A DNA stretch of 64,000 nt from Ciborinia camelliae (taxonomy: Eukaryota; Ascomycota; Leotiomycetes; Helotiales; Sclerotiniaceae). The stretch spans positions 2,178,291 through 2,242,290 of the forward strand of contig JANPYM010000011.1 in assembly GCA_025890175.1 (NCBI GenBank), given 5' to 3'. The notes under the pieces are model-generated. The model was not told the DNA's origin. It saw nothing but the letters and a program-made list of their open reading frames with translations, and ran no database searches. Every line of letters begins with the position of its first letter. The stretch's first letter is position 1. Shown piece by piece: positions 13,329 to 23,415 of the stretch. The translations under genes and the position numbers were made by a program.

Positions 13329-13690
13329 TATTTATGAAATATACAAAATTGGTATCAAATTATAGATCACGATTAGAGCTTTCAATTGGTATATTTTTTC
13401 TTAAATTTAAATAAAAGCCTAACGATCTGTACCAATTATAAAACTTTCAAAAAATAATAGTATTAAGACCTCTAGGCACGTGCATTATAAGCACGTATGC
13501 TTATATAAGTTCGTATGCTTATATAAGTTCGTAGCATGCTTATATAAGCATATATCTATACGATTTTATAATCTATATAATCATTTTAATCTACTACAGA
13601 ACCTGAACGCTAGCTTCAATTATAATATAAATTATACCAATCGAAAGCTCTTAAAAAGCTCTATATTTTGATACAAAATTTATATATTAA
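13329..13690. repeat. Degenerate large inverted repeat, MITE- or foldback-like
   Basis: The left arm (about 13340-13415, with GGTATCAAATTATAGATC and AGAGCTTTCAATTGGTATA) is matched by the reverse complement of the right arm (about 13615-13685, with GAGCTTTCGATTGGTATA and TTTTGTATCAAAATATAGAG). Roughly 60-70 bp align with mostly transition differences. The spacer contains a CACGTG and a short tandem repeat. No coding sequence is seen. Ends and target duplication are unclear, so foldback element or MITE is an inference. Confidence 0.55.
13490..13556. repeat. Short tandem repeat with palindromic core
   Basis: Three copies of GTATGCTTATATAAGTTC-like units occur in a row. The last contains the perfect palindrome ATGCTTATATAAGCAT. 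Confidence 0.7.
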
Positions 13691-13774
13691 ATACGTTCTG
13701 GTATAGAGCTATATAAGGCTAAATATAAGGTACAGAATTAGGTGTGGTACAGGGGTGTTTCCAACTAGCATTTT

Positions 13775-13825
13775 GACCCTAAATAGGGTGTTTCAAACGT
13801 AGTTCCGAAGACCCTAATTAGGGTC
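13775..13825. other. Two head-to-head CCCTAA/TTAGGG-like palindromes
   Basis: 13775-13790 reads GACCCTAAATAGGGTG. 13810-13825 reads GACCCTAATTAGGGTC, a perfect 16-bp palindrome. Each contains a telomere-type CCCTAA or TTAGGG hexamer facing its complement. They may be coincidence or binding sites; there is no tandem telomere array. Confidence 0.5.
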
Positions 13826-14237
13826 GATTCGGGTGCGAGATGGGTGAATTTGGGAGCTGTACCTTCCTAGGTAGTCTGTGTGCACCGTATATGTGTTGTT
13901 GCCTGCCGATTTTCCGGTCCAGTTCAGGCGAAAAAATTTGGGTACCGGTACCGGTAGTTATACAGAAACGATGGCGTCATTGATGAGAATAATTGGTAAG
14001 TCCATGCCGGGGGTGGGAAATTAGTCTGAGACATTGAAGTGGAAACGAAACACAGAATGCCCACTTCGAGAACGATCAATCAATCAATTATTCCAAACAC
14101 CTTATCTCGGCATTTAATTATTCTTCAGTCTGCATGATTGATATGAATTTGAATACTTCTCAACTCCATTCCATTCCCAAGGTCTAGCCGAAGGAAGGAG
14201 GGAGGAATATCTCTGTTTCTTTCTATTTTGGATTCTA

Positions 14238-16071
14238 AGTCCCCTACCCCACTTTCCGGCCCCCCCCCACTTTCCAGTCATCTCAAAATACATTTTTCAG
14301 TGAGTTATTTTCGAATTTTAATTTTTAATAATTTAATAACAATTTAATTAAATATTTTTAAATTTTAAAGTTTTATTAATTGGATTATGTTAAAAAATTA
14401 TATCAAAAATAATATTGTTATAATATTAAAGATGATTGCAAATAAACGATTTATTAAAAAAGTTGATTTAGATTTTAATGTATTTCGAGTTATATTTTAA
14501 GATTAAATTAATAAGTATTTATTTTATAAAAAAGATATTTAAGTGATACAAAAGATAGTTTCGATTTAGGAGAAACGATTAATAAATTAAATTTTAATTT
14601 AAGAAAGTTTAAATATTAATTTTATTTATTAATAAATTTGTAAAATTGTTGAATACTTTTTTAATATTAAGAGAAAAAATTTTTTATTTAAAAAACGATG
14701 GATATGTAATTTTATATAAAGGAATTTTAGTATTAATATTAAAAAGCAATTTAGAATTGATTTAGTTAAAGTTTTTGAGGTTATATTTGATATTATTAAA
14801 AAATGATTTCAAAAATTCGAAATTCTTAAAATCAAATATATTAAACTGAAAAACAGATATAATATAAATAAAATGAATATTATAAAGAGTTAAAGTTTTA
14901 ATAAATTAATTGTTAAAAATTTTTATTAACAATTTATTTAAAAAAAGTAATTTGGTTTTAGGGTTTGAATTTTATTTATTAAATGTATTTTAATAATAAA
15001 AAAAACTTTTTTTTTTTTATTATTTATAAAAAAAAACGTTTAATAATAATAATTTCTTATTAATTTTATTTCTTATAAAAATTAAAAGTTTATTATTATA
15101 AATAATAAATAAATTTTAAATATTACAAAATTAAAATAATTAAAAACTATATTTATATTTTTTACAATTTTATTTTATATAAACAAATTACAATTTTTTA
15201 TTTTAAATAAATATAAAAATTATAAAACTATTAAATTTATAATAAAATATTTTAATCATAATATATATCTTATATTTCTATTATTATATATATTATATAT
15301 ATTACAATTATTAAATTTATTAATATTTTTATTTTTCAAAAACATATATCGTAATACATTTAATAAATTAAACTTTTTAAATAATTTTATATCAATTAAA
15401 AAACACAATTTCCTTTTTTGCTATTATAATACTCAATTAAAAAAATTAATAGTTTATAATATCAAATAAAAATAATATATTTCCAAATTGTAACTCAAAA
15501 ATATAATTAAATTTATTATAAATCGATTATTGCTTAAAAATAGTAATTAAAAAATTAAAATATTTAATTCAATTTTAAATAATAATTTTATATTATAATA
15601 AAATATATATTTATTTTTTATAAAATAAAAAATCTTTTAAAATTTGAAAAAACTTTGAATATATATAAAGATAATGATTTGCAAGAAAAAAATCGATTTT
15701 TTGATTCAACGATTGTTTTTTAAGAAAATCGCGAAAGAATTTAATATTAAAGATTATATATTTATATAGTTTTAGTTTCGAATTTAACAATTGAAATATA
15801 AATTAAAACAAATTGCATTTAAAAAAAAACGTAAAATTAAAATAAGCCCGAATTCGAAGTTTGCAGGGATTAAAGAAATTAGAGATGTATAAATCGAAAT
15901 TGGGAATCGAAAAATTAATGAAAATGATTTTAGTAATACTATAGAAAATAATATTATAAACGTTTTAATTGAAAATAAATAATTATTGAATTATTAAAGT
16001 TTAAAATTTATATATTAATTATTTTGAAATAGCCGAAAAATAGGGGGGGCTGGAAAATAAGGTAGGGGATT
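14238..16071 (+). mobile_element. pogo/Fot1-type DNA transposon, RIP-degraded
   Basis: The element has terminal inverted repeats of about 40 bp. The left end begins AGTCCCCTACCCCACTTTCC and the right end, reverse complemented, begins AATCCCCTACCTTATTTTCC; the two differ chiefly by transitions and C-run length. It is flanked by TA on both sides (14236-14237 and 16072-16073), the Tc1/mariner target duplication. The 1834-bp size and AGTC-type ends fit Fot1/pogo. The interior is RIP-decayed while flanking island DNA is normal. A transposase C-terminus is readable on the plus strand up to 15982. Confidence 0.8.
15640..15982 (+). pseudogene. C-terminal remnant of pogo/Fot1 DDE transposase
   Basis: One plus-strand frame with a few stops encodes a basic tract (FKKKRKIKISPNSKFAGI) followed by E-I-R and I-E-I-G-N-R and an acidic, Asp/Asn-rich tail ending in TAA at 15980-15982. 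This is the usual C-terminal layout of fungal pogo-class transposases: a basic K/R stretch, then 'PNSKFA.I..I', then an acidic tail. The upstream catalytic domain at about 14.4-15.6 kb is too decayed to read. Stops at TAG and TAA codons fit RIP. Confidence 0.6.
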
Positions 16072-16610
16072 TAATACATATATAGGATTCCTATCTCTTC
16101 TCTGCTCACCACCTATCTAGCTACCTACTTTTAGTACATTAGGTTCTCCATCTCGAACCTCGGGAATCGGGGAGTCTTGATACTGAACACTGGTGGAGCT
16201 AGCGGCTATTGGATATATTGGAGTGTGTTATTGGTGCTCCGCAGTATCGATATCTACTCCGTAGGCTACAGAGAGATCCGATAAATGGAATGAATGACAA
16301 GGTACTGTAGGTCATTGATTACACTGGATGTGATGTGATGTGATGGGATATGATGGGATGTTGAAAGATATATGAATAGATACCTATGTTTCCTATGATT
16401 AGATAGGTAGATATCTATATATCACAACCGCCTGAGGAATTTTACAAACCAAGAAACCTCTGCATAGGTTGCATTAACTTGAGGCGAAAATTATAAAGTA
16501 TACGGAATAGGGTATAAGGAAAACACCATGGCGATAATATATATATCTGTCGATGCCACTCAGCCTTTCAAATACCCAACATACAAGTTTGGCTACCTAC
16601 CTATTCAAGG
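16072..16610. other. Intergenic sequence with short TGATG and TAGGTA repeats
   Basis: This stretch has normal composition. It contains a TGATGTGATGTGATGGGAT-type short tandem at about 16329-16360 and several ATAGGTAG/GATATCTATATA tracts. I see no supportable gene. Confidence 0.5.
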
Positions 16611-17222
16611 CTAACGATGATAAGCCAGTAACTTGCGTCGTTGTTGTCGTCTCCTTCCACTACTATCCGATGAAAATTTCTCTTCCTCTTCATTTCCCTT
16701 TTCCTTTTGCTTTTCCTCTGCTCTCTCCACATCTTCAAATTCCAATTCCGATCCACTAGTTATTTCCTCCGGCGGAAACCTCTACCTCCACTTCCTAATT
16801 TCTTTCAACCGTCACTCAACATAAGCACTGCCTCTTCCAAACGTATCCCTCACTCCATATATATAATCCCGGTAAAAATCGCCACTCCTGATTTATCGGT
16901 TGCCCAATATTCCCCTATCACACTCGGATTCTCCGGTGTCCAGTACCACTGGGATCCTAGTAACCAGGTATGCATCAGCCGTTCTGCGGTCCAGAATTCC
17001 TAGATCCACTGAGCAGTATCGGGATTTATTTCATGGAGTGGGTCTTGTTTTTGTCCGAGGTGGGAATTGACGTATCGACGGATCGTCCGTTTCATCATAG
17101 GTTGGTTGATAATATCACATCGCTTGTTGGTTGAATGATTAGACTTACCGGGCGTATTCGTTGACTCTGTCCGGAGGAAATTCTTCTTCCTCGGGAAAAG
17201 GGGCCCGTAGGATGTTATCCAG
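16611..17222 (-). pseudogene. Probable broken gene of unknown function (one in-frame TAG)
   Basis: On the minus strand a single frame is open from about 17222 to 16854 except for one TAG at 17000-17002. It includes 'MMKRTIRRYVNSHLGQK' from 17098 and 'EFWTAERLMHTWLLGSQWYW' directly after the stop. A plausible 74-base intron (GTGAGG at 16853, AG at 16780-16781) joins it in phase to an acidic then basic tail ending 'GRRRQQRRKLLAYHR' and TAG at 16611-16613. The Trp-rich middle and charged tail look like real protein. I recognise no domain. The TAG could come from CAG by a C-to-T change at CpA, the RIP context. Alternatives are an unrecognised intron or chance openness. A competing minus frame from an ATG at 17234 (28 codons, ending at a GTAAGT) does not join in phase. 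Confidence 0.45.
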
Positions 17223-18598
17223 CCTATATGTCATAAATTGCAATCTTTTTTCCCTTCAAACATTGGCGACACCGTATAGGGTTGGGTTTTTTAACCTCTC
17301 CCCCCCGTCCGCGGCTGTTTCAATAGTCCAGATTGCATTTCAGATCAGGAAGCTTTTAACATCAGAAGAACTATCCATCATTGAACAGAGCCCGATATTT
17401 AAAATGGCATTACTGTTCCAAAAACATCAAATATCTCAAATTGATTCAAGAACGAAGAATCCATAATTTCCAGGCCGCAGCTCAAACTACAGAATACCAC
17501 ACACCTACGTCTAGAATAATATAAAAGCCCTACTTACTATCAACCTAGAGTGGTGACATAACAGCCAAATCCGGCATAGCAGCACTAAAGCAACCCACCA
17601 CAATATCTTTAAATAGAAAAGAAGAACAAGGAAATGTTCTCCTTGTAAGTAATTGATATGCCCGAGGATGTTCAATTACCATGTGTCCAAGTGAAGATGA
17701 TTTCCCAAAACTAGGTTGTCTTTCTGTGTTTATGGGGTATGGATACAAGAGGAGAGTTTAAAATCCATGGGAAAATGCTAGAACAATAATGAAACCATGT
17801 TGGAAATATCATAAAGGAATTGACAATCGGATTGTATGTGTTGTGTCCAAATGCGGAAATTGTTCAAGACAAAGGTTATTTTGACCACTACCCCTGGAGG
17901 AGGTAATGTTTAATTAAGAAAGTACGAGTATATATATAACAATAAATGATGGATAATCAACCAATTGGTTTTCATTTCTTACTGGGAAGAAATCCCCTAG
18001 TATCCCACTTTCCTATAAAAAGTGCAGTAGGGTAGTGCATTCATTACACATTATGCATCCATGACAAAAACAAGTCCGGGACATAATGCTTATAGGAGAT
18101 GATGGACGAAAGGAAGATTCGGTCGAGAAAAAAATCAATCACCTGTGGCTTATAAGACCATATCAACACTTCGATCTGGAATATCTCTCCATATGAAAAT
18201 TACCCCTCCGCAGAAAGACAATATCGGGGTATTCTACACATACACAGGTAGATAGATTATCAAAAATAGCCAAGGATAATAACGCACAGAAAGTCATTGG
18301 AGTTGAAATGGATGATGTGAAGCAGCACAAAGACTATGCAGATAAAATATGAAGAACGATTTGCTAGGGGGAGGGAATATCTACTCAGAAGTTCCCCCAG
18401 AGATCTTTATGTAAGTCAAACTTCCCAATAGGGAGTTATTTTGGATTTGGATTTTATACAAAAGGTACTATTGAACCTCCATTATATAATCATACCCATC
18501 TCATCAATCATACCCATCCGATCTATTGTACATTCCTTCTGAAATCCTCACCATGTATTGAATGACTGGAATCCATAACTTCCAAAATCCGACATAAT
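17223..18598. other. Intergenic DNA without a supportable gene
   Basis: Composition is normal. Short open stretches on both strands, for example minus 17748-17545, lack family resemblance and paired splice sites. This may include upstream sequence of the broken gene and the 3' region of SDHAF4. Confidence 0.5.
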
Positions 18599-19078
18599 TC
18601 AAAAGTCCGTAACCCTTCCATTGTAACTCCAATCACCCCTCTCGCCAGAACTTCCCCATCTTAAAGGTTCATTCTTTGGTCCACCAACCTCTCCCGTCTT
18701 AGGATTGATTTCCCCTTCGAATTCCGGCTTTGCACCTCTTCGAATATCTGGATGTAATTCCTCTCCCTTTCCTGTAGCAGATACTCTAGCATTCACAGCA
18801 GCTAATTCTATATCTTCCTTTTCGGCCGCAGTGGTGGCGGGTGATTGATTTATTTGTGGTTTTGCTCGCGATGATGATGTTAAGGTATTGGAAACGACTT
18901 CGACCTTCGGGGTACTAAATGCACCAGTAGAGGAACGTTGCAGACGTTCAAATTCTTCCTGTTCCTTTGGTGGCAGACGTGGTGGAGATGGACCAGTTGC
19001 GAATGCTGTTCGATGAGTCGTTTGTGAGAAGAGGCGACGGGTAGAAAGGAGGAACTTTGATGGTAAGCGTCGAGACAT
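18599..19078 (-). CDS. SDHAF4: Succinate dehydrogenase assembly factor 4 (mitochondrial)
   Basis: A protein of 159 residues from the ATG at 19076-19078, with no intron. The C-terminal block of about 50 residues (from 'HPDIRRGAKPEFEGEI' through 'GGPKNEPLRWG' and 'GDWSYNGRVTDF') is the signature of the SDHAF4/Sdh8 family. That family binds the flavinylated catalytic subunit Sdh1 in the mitochondrial matrix and helps it join the rest of complex II. The N-terminus (MSRRLPSKFLLSTRRLFSQ) is rich in Arg and Ser and lacks acidic residues, as expected of a mitochondrial presequence. A variable linker lies between residues 30 and 110. The frame extends upstream only to a TTG at 19102, so the ATG was chosen. 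The gene is divergent from TRP5, with start codons 527 bp apart. Confidence 0.9.
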   Translation of the reverse strand: MSRRLPSKFLLSTRRLFSQTTHRTAFATGPSPPRLPPKEQEEFERLQRSSTGAFSTPKVEVVSNTLTSSSRAKPQINQSPATTAAEKEDIELAAVNARVSATGKGEELHPDIRRGAKPEFEGEINPKTGEVGGPKNEPLRWGSSGERGDWSYNGRVTDF

Positions 19079-19604
19079 TTTGAATTGTTGATGAGTGAGC
19101 AATGGGAAAATTGAAAGATCTTCTCGTCTCGTCTGGTCTTATCTTGTGTATTTATTAGAATATTCACGAATGACCTCGGGGATTGATTTCTATATCGATG
19201 TCGATAGGTAGTATGCAAGCTTAGCCTTTATTATTGTGGTGAGGGGAATCGTGGCGAGGGGATTCGGGGATAGTGATGACGACCTCGGAAGTTTAATTTT
19301 CAAATGGAAAGAGATTGCGAGATTGGACATTTGGACATTCCCGCCCATTCACTTTCTGCCAAGGCGGTGACTTCATTGAGCCATAATTGAGAGGGGCGAC
19401 GGTTTTGACTCACTTTTTTGGGTGATCAATAAGAATCCATCACTGATATATATATATATACAAGAAAGGAATCCGACTTGGAAAGAGTTTCGACCTGTAT
19501 TTCAATTTCTCTTTTCTCACTCCACTTCACGACCCTTCACTTCACGACCCTTCACCACCTTTCCCATCTCTCTACATATCAATCATATCAATCTATAATT
19601 CAAA
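19079..19604. promoter_or_regulatory. Divergent upstream region of SDHAF4 and TRP5
   Basis: The 526 bp between the two start codons hold a perfect TGACTCA at 19406-19412, a TA run at about 19447-19460, and a pyrimidine-rich leader with a duplicated CACTTCACGACCCTT just before the TRP5 ATG. Such CT-rich leaders are common upstream of well-expressed fungal genes. Confidence 0.6.
19406..19412 (+). promoter_or_regulatory. Gcn4/CPC1-type amino-acid control site (TGACTCA)
   Basis: An exact TGACTCA, 193 bp upstream of the TRP5 start codon. This is the consensus bound by the bZIP activators Gcn4, CPC1 and CpcA, which raise amino-acid biosynthesis genes during starvation (cross-pathway control). Tryptophan synthase is a classic target of that system, so the site is probably functional, but this is inferred from motif and position only. 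Confidence 0.65.
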
Positions 19605-21957
19605 ATGGAACATCTAAAGAGAACATTTGCACAATGCAAGAAAGAAGGAAGATCCGCATTGGTTACGTATATCACTGCGGGCTATCCTCTACCAGAGCAT
19701 ACCGTGGATATCATGTTGGGAATGGAGGCTGGTGGTACCGGTGAGTAAAACCATACTCTTTAATTGCCCTTGCAGAAATTGACAGCATTCGCAGATGTCA
19801 TTGAATTGGGTATTCCTTTCACCGACCCTACCGCAGATGGACCCACGATTCAAAAAGCCAATACCCAAGCTTTGAAGAATGGCGTAACAGTTACATCGGT
19901 TTTACAAATGGTACGGGATGCACGAAAGAAGGGATTGAGAGCCCCAGTTCTCTTCATGGGTTATTACAACCCCTTTCTGAGTTATGGAGAGGAGAGATTA
20001 TTGAAAGATTGTCGAGAAGCTGGTGTTAATGGTTTCATTGTTTGTGATTTACCACCAGAAGAAGCTGTTAGCTTCAGGAAGTTTTGCACAAGTGGAGGGT
20101 AAGTTTTTGGCACAATTCATTTTATCACATTTGAATACATTGCTTACAACTATTTTTGTATAGATTATCTTACGTTCCTCTCATCGCTCCTTCAACTTCC
20201 GAATCCCGAATGAAGCTTCTTTGTAAGCTTGCAGACTCCTTCATCTATGTCGTTTCAAGAATGGGTGTTACGGGAGCTACAGGAGGTTCAATGGATTCTG
20301 GATTGGAAGGTTTATTAAAAAGAGTAAAGGAATATTCAGGAAATGTTCCAGCTGCTGTAGGATTTGGTGTTAGCACAAGAGATCATTTCCTACAGGTTGC
20401 TAGAATCGCCGATGGAGTTGTTATTGGAAGTCAAATTATCAACACTGTCAATCAAGCACCTGCCGGTCAAATCGCGAAGAGTGTGGAAGAATACTGTGCT
20501 CAAGTTTGCGGAAGACGAGGTGATCCAAATGACCTAACTAGGGAGGTTGGCATGGCTGAGACAATGGATATTGCCCAAGAACCTAGCGGAGAAAATGTCA
20601 CCGTTGATGCTGTCATTCGAGACGAAGATAGATCAGGACCTGGTTTAGCTGATCAAATCGAAGCTTTGAATATGAATGGTCCTATCGATCCAAAATTGGC
20701 ATCTCAAAAGTTTGGAGAATTTGGTGGACAATATGTACCAGAGGCACTCATGGATTGTTTATCAGAACTTGAGGCAGGTTTCAACGCAATCAAGGATGAT
20801 CCAGCATTCTGGGAAGAATATCGAACATATTACCCATGGATGGGACGACCAGGTCAATTACACGAGGCTCCAAGACTTACTGAGCATGCTGGTGGTGCCA
20901 AGATCTGGTTGAAGAGAGAGGATTTGAACCATACCGGAAGTCACAAGATTAATAATGCTCTGGGACAAATCCTTCTCGCACGAAGATTAGGTAAGACCGA
21001 AATTATTGCAGAAACTGGTGCGGGACAGCATGGTGTGGCTACAGCAACCGTCTGCGCAAAGTTCGGTATGAAATGTACCATTTATATGGGAGCTGTAAGT
21101 TCAAGAAATCTTTTCCCCCAGTTTATTCGCTGCGGTACTAATCAATTATACAGGAAGACGTAAGAAGACAAGCTCTCAATGTTTTCAGAATTAAGCTTCT
21201 CGGTGCTTCAGTCGTCGCAGTCGAAGCTGGTTCCCGTACCCTTAGAGATGCTGTCAATGAAGCCATGCGCTCTTGGGTCGTCAAGCTTGACACCACTCAT
21301 TATATCATTGGATCAGCTATCGGTCCTCATCCATTCCCAACTATTGTTAGAACTTTCCAATCAGTTATCGGTAACGAGACTCGGGCTCAAATGTTAGAGA
21401 AACGCGGTAAACTCCCAGATGCTGTCGTTGCATGCGTTGGAGGTGGTAGTAATGCGGTTGGCATGTTCTACCCATTTTCGAAAGACCCAACTGTCAAGTT
21501 ACTAGGTGTTGAAGCCGGTGGTGATGGTTTAGATACAGAACGCCATTCTGCTACTTTGACTGGTGGTACAAAGGGTGTTTTGCATGGTGTCCGTACATAT
21601 GTCCTTCAGGACAAAAATGGACAAATCTCAGAGACTCATTCGGTATCTGCTGGTTTAGATTATCCAGGTGTTGGACCAGAATTGAGTAACTGGAAAGATA
21701 CCGATCGCGCCATGTTCGTTGCGGCAACAGATGCTGAAGCTTTCAAAGGATTCAGATTGATCAGTGAGAAAGAGGGTATCATTCCAGCTCTGGAAACTGC
21801 TCATGCTGTATGGGGAGGAGTAGAATTGGCAAAGACCATGAATAAAGATCAAGATGTGGTCATTTGTTTAAGTGGTAGAGGTGATAAGGATGTACAAAGT
21901 GTTGCAGAGGAGTTACCCAAGTTGGGTCCAGGAATTGGATGGGATTTGAGATTTTAG
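19605..21957 (+). CDS. TRP5: Tryptophan synthase, fused alpha and beta domains (4 exons)
   Basis: Exons are 19605-19740, 19795-20098, 20164-21094 and 21154-21957; the introns of 54, 65 and 59 bases are all GT..AG. Together they encode 724 residues, near the usual 700-710 of fungal enzymes. The alpha domain (about 1-285) has catalytic Glu49 and Asp60 in '[19 protein letters not shown]' and the phosphate loop GFGVS at 213-217. After a linker, the beta domain (about 329-724) has the PLP lysine at about 408 in HTGSHKINN, the catalytic-region Glu at about 430 in ETGAGQHG, and the PLP-phosphate loop GGGSN at 553-557. It converts indole-3-glycerol phosphate plus serine to tryptophan in the cytosol, passing indole between sites. 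Intron 3 has a clear TACTAAT branch site. The second intron-1 acceptor candidate (19775) breaks the frame. A TGACTCA lies upstream. No defects are seen. Confidence 0.95.
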
Positions 21958-22100
21958 ATACGTTATTTAGATTTGATGATTGCGGGCGTTACAAGGACCT
22001 GTAAATATTGGAGGATATTATGAGTATGAATAGACTGAAAAGCATTTTCTCTTATACAATGAATATGGTTGTTAATAGAGTCTACCCACACTCCCGAGTT
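21958..22100. other. Convergent 3' region between TRP5 and the GPCR gene
   Basis: Only 143 bp separate the two stop codons, so the 3' untranslated regions probably overlap. Confidence 0.6.
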
Positions 22101-23415
22101 CTAATGACTCTTGCTAGAAACGCTCTCGAGCCTTTGCTTTCCACCAGATGGATATCTCTCAGGACTTCCACTAGGCAACCTCGACTTGTTTCTCGAACTT
22201 CTCGAAAACAATCGATACATCAACCTTCGACAAGCAGTTTGGGATGTGATGATATACACAATCACATTCCAAACTCCCTGCAGTGACAACACCAATGATT
22301 CGATGTAGTTTAATGAGAAGTTAATACGGTTGGGGTTCACCATCTGCCAAATTCTATTGACACTGGCAGGAACCCATGATAGAATCATAGCAATAAAGAA
22401 AAGAATGGCCACTCTTGCATATAGCCATGCTTCTGGATTGGTTTCCGACTCTGCAACCTCTCGGGTTAAACTTCTCATTCTTCGCATGTGATAAAGTTGA
22501 GTTTCTCGTTGTTGAGGTGTCGCTTGAATATCAACCGCATATTGATCAGATGGCAAACTACTTTCCGAGACAGCTTGATCACTGGCATCTTTGACAATCG
22601 ATCGTTCTTCATAGGTAATTTCGATTTCGGTCGTGACGGTACTTGCGAATGGACTCTCGTTCAATGGGTTGAGGAATCCTTTTAGATGCTCACGCTTATC
22701 CCAGATTACTTTGGCGGCCATCATGTATACGATCAAAGCGAAGAGAATGGTGACCCTAGGAGTACAGCATTAGTGAATGTGATTAAGGAAAGAAAGAAAG
22801 AAAGAAAGATGGAAAGATAGAAAGATGTTCAAGCTTGGGCCTGTAGATAGGTACTCACCAAACAATCCCATATAGAAAGACTAAGCGCATCCAATCCCAT
22901 CTCTCACTTATCCAACACCACACAATGGCTGATCCATAGACATGACCTCGTTCTTTCGTTGAGATGAATAAGAAAACAAACGCTGGTATGAAGGAAAGTC
23001 CATAGCATGCAATTAAATACCATACATCCAACTTTCTCAACTGATGTGTATTATAACCCTTGAAGAAAACCAGATAGACGTTGATGGCCATGAAGAAAGC
23101 CCAGAAACAATCGACGCCACGGAACATCTGAACCAAGAAGGCTTGGACTTGGCATAGACCGGAAATATCAAAAGACGAATGGCTAGTCAATGAAGCCGGG
23201 CCAAGCGTAGAGATCAGACATGAGATACTCGAACCAATGTTCCCCCATGATGCGAAAAAAATCAGTCGGTTGATTGGCTTGTCGAATGATGTACATAATA
23301 AGAAGGTCAAAATTATGAAGAGGTTCCCGAGGACAGAAATAACCGATGTCACTCGCTCCGTGATGTCAAGTGCTTGGATTTCCGCATACGTTAGGGAACT
23401 TAGGCCTGACGACAT
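22101..23415 (-). CDS. Seven-transmembrane receptor, cAMP-receptor-like (Dicty_CAR / GPR-1 / GprH type)
   Basis: Two exons (23415-22859 and 22755-22101) are joined by a 103-base intron with GTGAGT donor and CTAG acceptor; the splice restores codon 186. The product has 403 residues. Seven hydrophobic segments are visible: about 23-43, 50-71, 90-118, 131-151, 175-204, 297-322 and 334-357. Cys88 before helix 3 and Cys167 in WCWI of the second outer loop can form the usual disulfide. The long third inner loop (about 205-296) is charged and Ser/Thr-rich, and the short tail is basic and Ser-rich. The layout, with 'WGNIGSSISCL' in helix 2 and the CW motif, fits the fungal cAMP-receptor-like GPCR class, which acts at the plasma membrane through heterotrimeric G proteins. 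The ligand cannot be told. The start is the first ATG and the gene appears intact. Confidence 0.85.

Noticed and set aside
16553..17466. Plus-strand open stretches in the 16.5-17.5 kb area as genes
   Set aside because: They are short, overlap each other in different frames, lack splice partners and domain likeness, and lie opposite a longer protein-like minus-strand frame.
19079..19102. Longer SDHAF4 N-terminus from 19102
   Set aside because: The codon at 19102 is TTG, not ATG, and the presequence is best formed from 19078.
19478..19744. Upstream ATG at 19478 as the start of tryptophan synthase
   Set aside because: It is in another frame; the ATG at 19605 gives the correct alpha-domain N-terminus with Glu49 and Asp60 in place.
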